Positions 15,701 to 15,890 of a DNA stretch of 15,890 bases are shown here, one piece after another. This DNA is from JBAZCO01 sp041654915 (GTDB lineage: Bacteria; Bacillota; Clostridia; Christensenellales; DTU072), in contig JBAZCO010000031.1 of NCBI GenBank assembly GCA_041654915.1, positions 1 through 15,890 on the forward strand, given 5' to 3'. The first letter of the stretch is position 1. Each line of letters opens with the position of its first letter. The notes under the pieces were generated by a model. It searched no databases and was not told where the DNA came from. It saw nothing but the letters and a program-made list of their open reading frames with translations. Position numbers and translations under genes: made by a program.

Positions 15701-15890
15701 TAATAGTGCGCTTGTGTATGGTAAAGGGATAGACCGCAATTGCTAAATAGCCGCTGTCTGCTAAAGCCGTCATTTTCAAATGATATGCTCCTGCATCGAT
15801 TGGCGCATTTGCAAAATACTCTTCGTCATCTGCCCTTTTATATTGATAATCAATATTATTACCCGTTGTGTTTATTATTGCATCTATTTT
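12723..15890 (-). CDS. Large surface-type repeat protein (YDG/MBG and InlB-like repeats), N-terminus missing
   Basis: The frame runs off the window edge, so the 1055 visible residues are the C-terminal part; a TTG within it at 15779 is not the true start. Counting from the edge: a YDG-like repeat at about 65-145 (SRPYDGGTSADI), MBG-type repeats at about 157-230 (KVYGESDPEL), 230-305 (KVYDAPDPLF), 390-465 (IVYGDIPCL) and 467-535 (KVYGQPDPIF), a related Ig-like unit at about 307-385 (YSYNGSPHSI), a beta-rich link, an InlB/Listeria-Bacteroides-type repeat at about 612-682 (FDGNG, GYIFAGWAE, YTLYARW), and further beta-rich Ig-like segments to the end. Such arrays occur in adhesins and cell-wall proteins. 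No LPXTG signal or C-terminal membrane helix is present: it ends in ILISINVE. Anchoring is therefore unexplained and may lie in the unseen N-terminus. A membrane protein gene follows at once. Confidence 0.88.
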   Translation of the reverse strand, partial: KIDAIINTTGNNIDYQYKRADDEEYFANAPIDAGAYHLKMTALADSGYLAIAVYPFTIHKRTINIEAGMSFSRPYDGGTSADISDANFAISNKINNDDIGLSWQTAVYNSPRADEANKVMVKGLSVSNPNYELGNNHIDIPANIQQRGAKVYINSASKVYGESDPELTCKTQGLLEGDNLNAVLTREAGESVGSYEISAVFTNPDYNVVIVPNFMVITARALTITAENATKVYDAPDPLFTYILEGGISKTELEDEEVLPFGESLLGELERIQGEDTGSYAITLGTLFVPNAKNYAVTFVGGALTIVPADAVIDTQNIPTLYSYNGSPHSISGAEALGGGRVTYLNNSFTTAGEHQITINAESSRNYKSGSVIFAATVLPAELVVIYEGENIVYGDIPCLTINISGFVEGETAAVLDSLPSISTGRLGAGEHTLTPFGGAADNYTFRYTAGTLFVAPRLLTLSIAPQTKVYGQPDPIFTYNMEGLLLDDELYGNLKREVGESVGNYQIYSTLEHPDYEIFAEPASLEILPNRISVTQSEWGRITPENENQKDIIYGASKTITSIPNAGYSVVSFVVDGATIPAAVGQGEQGIYVFPSVIQSATITAVFAPNTNLLVFDGNGNTDGLTPSQMLCTGEGASLNANGFIKDGYIFAGWAELPQGNIAYAQCAHYTMGCGESYTLYARWAAIGQDTANTGGDCLTVQKTNDYSLAFSGEVDVSMLLDNAGYWLAAEVEFPTGMPVLQAEVGGDDNLIFVTNSDNPYSLLVYLNVNSERIGREFYFDIKWSEASCVSTFTIEVKDTLTFAELYLIGVEAETLDLQAVDYQGGALTVQDGQVIVKIVATFNKDIAAVYPEGMFGFEEGGGFALTISENTATFTAQYTALQGEYLFVGYTPSGEEAPIFPLTDKTGMLNLKTRALVSLNVLRQDPLPFSVTDINAGISNSHKSQSYADGVLTISAGASLTFITITMSENFILGTNYSFAILTSDLLNISDFSLEQTGNVLILSFHYQTIFLLGTYSLRFRNSRGTAYMNAPLTGTETGETFDSQILISINVE

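Noticed and set aside
15777..15779. TTG at 15779 as the start of the surface protein
   Set aside because: The frame stays open for 37 more codons to the window edge and the sequence there continues the same repeat-like character, so the gene starts outside the window.

Overview
The window looks like a chromosome segment from a low-to-mid GC Gram-positive bacterium, most likely an uncultured member of the Clostridia/Bacillota. This is an inference from strong AAGGAGG-type ribosome binding sites before nearly every gene, the LeuC/LeuD subtype (about 420 and 160 residues), and a surface protein built of YDG/MBG and InlB-type repeats. No rRNA, tRNA, CRISPR array, transposase or phage gene was seen.

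Region 1 (1-10570, + strand) is a compact branched-chain amino acid operon. The order is ilvB (5' end outside the window), ilvN, ilvC, ilvD, leuA, a citramalate synthase (cimA), leuC, leuD and leuB, closed by a rho-independent terminator at 10533-10570. IlvB/IlvN condense pyruvate with pyruvate or 2-oxobutyrate; IlvC and IlvD complete the 2-oxo acids of valine and isoleucine. LeuA diverts 2-oxoisovalerate to leucine. CimA makes citramalate from pyruvate and acetyl-CoA. LeuCD and LeuB can in principle process both isopropylmalate and citramalate, the latter giving 2-oxobutyrate for isoleucine without threonine deaminase. No ilvA or transaminase gene lies in the window. leuA/cimA and leuD/leuB overlap, and leuC/leuD abut.

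Region 2 (10571-11106) is a 536-base gap between convergent transcription units. It is rich in structure: a 9-bp inverted repeat with internal direct repeats (10730-10773), a longer imperfect inverted repeat (10781-10897) that encloses a 19-codon minus-strand ORF with a near-ideal Shine-Dalgarno sequence, a perfect 13-bp GC-rich hairpin (10905-10936), and three tandem copies of a 37-bp unit (10996-11105) ending next to the following gene.

Region 3 (11107-15890, - strand) holds three genes. In transcription order they are a large secreted/surface-type repeat protein (N-terminus outside the window), a four-to-five-helix membrane protein just downstream of it, and a cytosolic protein with two CBS domains and an N-terminal helical segment carrying an RNxxxH motif that suggests a HEPN-like fold. 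The CBS gene has a good candidate promoter of its own.

The metabolic genes are assigned with high confidence. The best candidates for something undescribed are the structured gap with its micro-ORF, the 37-bp repeats, and the possible HEPN-CBS fusion.
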